A stretch of 15,660 bases of DNA, from NCBI GenBank assembly GCA_029936705.1, contig JAPYSD010000031.1, positions 1-15,660 of the forward strand, written 5' to 3'. Shown piece by piece: positions 15,136 through 15,660 of the stretch. The stretch is from Croceicoccus sp. GTDB lineage: Bacteria > Pseudomonadota > Alphaproteobacteria > Sphingomonadales > Sphingomonadaceae. The translations under genes and the position numbers were made by a program. Numbering within the stretch: position 1 is the stretch's first letter; every line of letters starts with the position of its first letter. Below the pieces are notes generated by a model that saw nothing but the letters and a program-made list of their open reading frames with translations, had not been told where the DNA came from and ran no database searches.

Positions 15136-15660
15136 TCGATGCCGCCAAGCTGTTTTCGGTAAAAGGCCGTGTCGCACTGGTTACCGGCGGCAGCGCCGGA
15201 ATCGGCCGGATGATCGCCGTAGGCCTCGCCGCAGCGGGTGCGCGGGTCTATATCTGTGCTCGAAACGCGGAAAAGGTCGCTGCCGTGGCCGACGATATCC
15301 CCGGCGACGTCATCGGCATCGCTGCCGATATCTCGACCATCGACGGCATCAAGGCGCTGGTAGCCGAGCTTTCGGGCCGCGAGAAAGCTCTGCATGTGCT
15401 CGTCAACAACGCAGGCACTCTGTCCGACGCCGCGATCGACGAATTTACGGAATCCGATTGGGACGGCGTCCTCGACCTCAACCTGAAGAGCCCTTTCTTC
15501 CTGTTGCAGAAGCTGTTGCCGCTGCTGCGTGCGGGGGGCAGCGCACAACGACCGGCCAGCGTGATCAATATCGGGTCGGTCGGCGCGCTCAAGGTCGGCC
15601 CGCGTGAAGTCTATGCCTATCAGGCATCGAAGGGCGCGATCCACTGGCTGACCAAGTCGC
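15132..15660 (+). CDS. Short-chain dehydrogenase/reductase (SDR) 3, cut by right edge
   Basis: The ATG overlaps the stop of the hydrolase gene (ATGA) and the frame stays open to the window edge, giving 176 residues. The protein begins MIDAAKLFSVKGRVALVTGG. It has the cofactor loop TGGSAGIG at 18-25, NNAG at 92-95, catalytic Ser149 (INIGSV) and Tyr163-x3-Lys167 (YAYQASK), so the core of an active SDR is present. Arg44 (ICARNAE) suggests NADPH. It aligns without shift in its catalytic part with SDR 1 of the same operon and is probably its paralogue. The last third, which defines the substrate pocket, is missing. Confidence 0.92.
   Translation, partial: MIDAAKLFSVKGRVALVTGGSAGIGRMIAVGLAAAGARVYICARNAEKVAAVADDIPGDVIGIAADISTIDGIKALVAELSGREKALHVLVNNAGTLSDAAIDEFTESDWDGVLDLNLKSPFFLLQKLLPLLRAGGSAQRPASVINIGSVGALKVGPREVYAYQASKGAIHWLTKS

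Overview
The window is high-GC DNA with dense, short-gap operons, typical of an alphaproteobacterium. The style of the catabolic genes (many SDRs, an AMP-ligase, an extradiol dioxygenase, a BKACE enzyme) suggests a sphingomonad or erythrobacter. That placement is inferred from gene content and protein style; no rRNA or other taxonomic marker is present. No tRNA, rRNA, insertion sequence, CRISPR array or phage gene was seen.

Left half (1-7933, all minus strand). Reading in the direction of transcription, the genes are: a large LuxR-type ATP-dependent regulator (LAL/MalT-like); a BKACE/DUF849 beta-keto acid cleavage enzyme; a luciferase-like (LLM) oxidoreductase of the type that often uses coenzyme F420; a fused CofG/CofH FO synthase (fbiC); an F420:NADPH oxidoreductase (npdG-like); and the first codons of a gamma-glutamyl ligase (cofE), cut by the left edge. 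This is a partial coenzyme F420 biosynthesis and recycling operon, headed by a catabolic enzyme and a probable F420-dependent enzyme. The lactyl-phosphate steps (cofC/fbiD and cofD/fbiA) are not in the window and probably lie beyond the left edge.

Middle (7934-8245). A 312-bp divergent control region holds two perfect 6-4-6 dyads (centres 50 bp apart) and, nearer the rightward operon, two abutting inverted repeats. Two imperfect relatives of the first dyad lie in front of the BKACE gene and the acyl-CoA ligase gene. Together they look like candidate operators for the divergent regulator.

Right half (8246-15660, all plus strand). A catabolic operon carries, in order: an MDR alcohol dehydrogenase/quinone reductase that has lost the zinc-binding cysteines; an SDR; an AMP-dependent acyl-CoA ligase; a second SDR; a fumarylacetoacetate-hydrolase family enzyme; a two-domain type I extradiol ring-cleavage dioxygenase with all iron ligands; an alpha/beta hydrolase; and a third SDR cut by the right edge. 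Several genes overlap by 1-4 nt (ATGA or TAATG junctions), so translation is probably coupled.

How the parts may work together (inference). A cyclic or aromatic substrate, perhaps an ester, would be hydrolysed, reduced or oxidised by the LLM, MDR and SDR enzymes, ring-cleaved by the dioxygenase, hydrolysed by the FAH-family enzyme, activated to a CoA thioester by the ligase, and finally cleaved by the BKACE enzyme with acetyl-CoA. F420 would be made under the same regulator and reduced by NADPH through NpdG. An F420-dependent ring-degradation pathway with its own cofactor supply in a proteobacterium is the main point of interest here.
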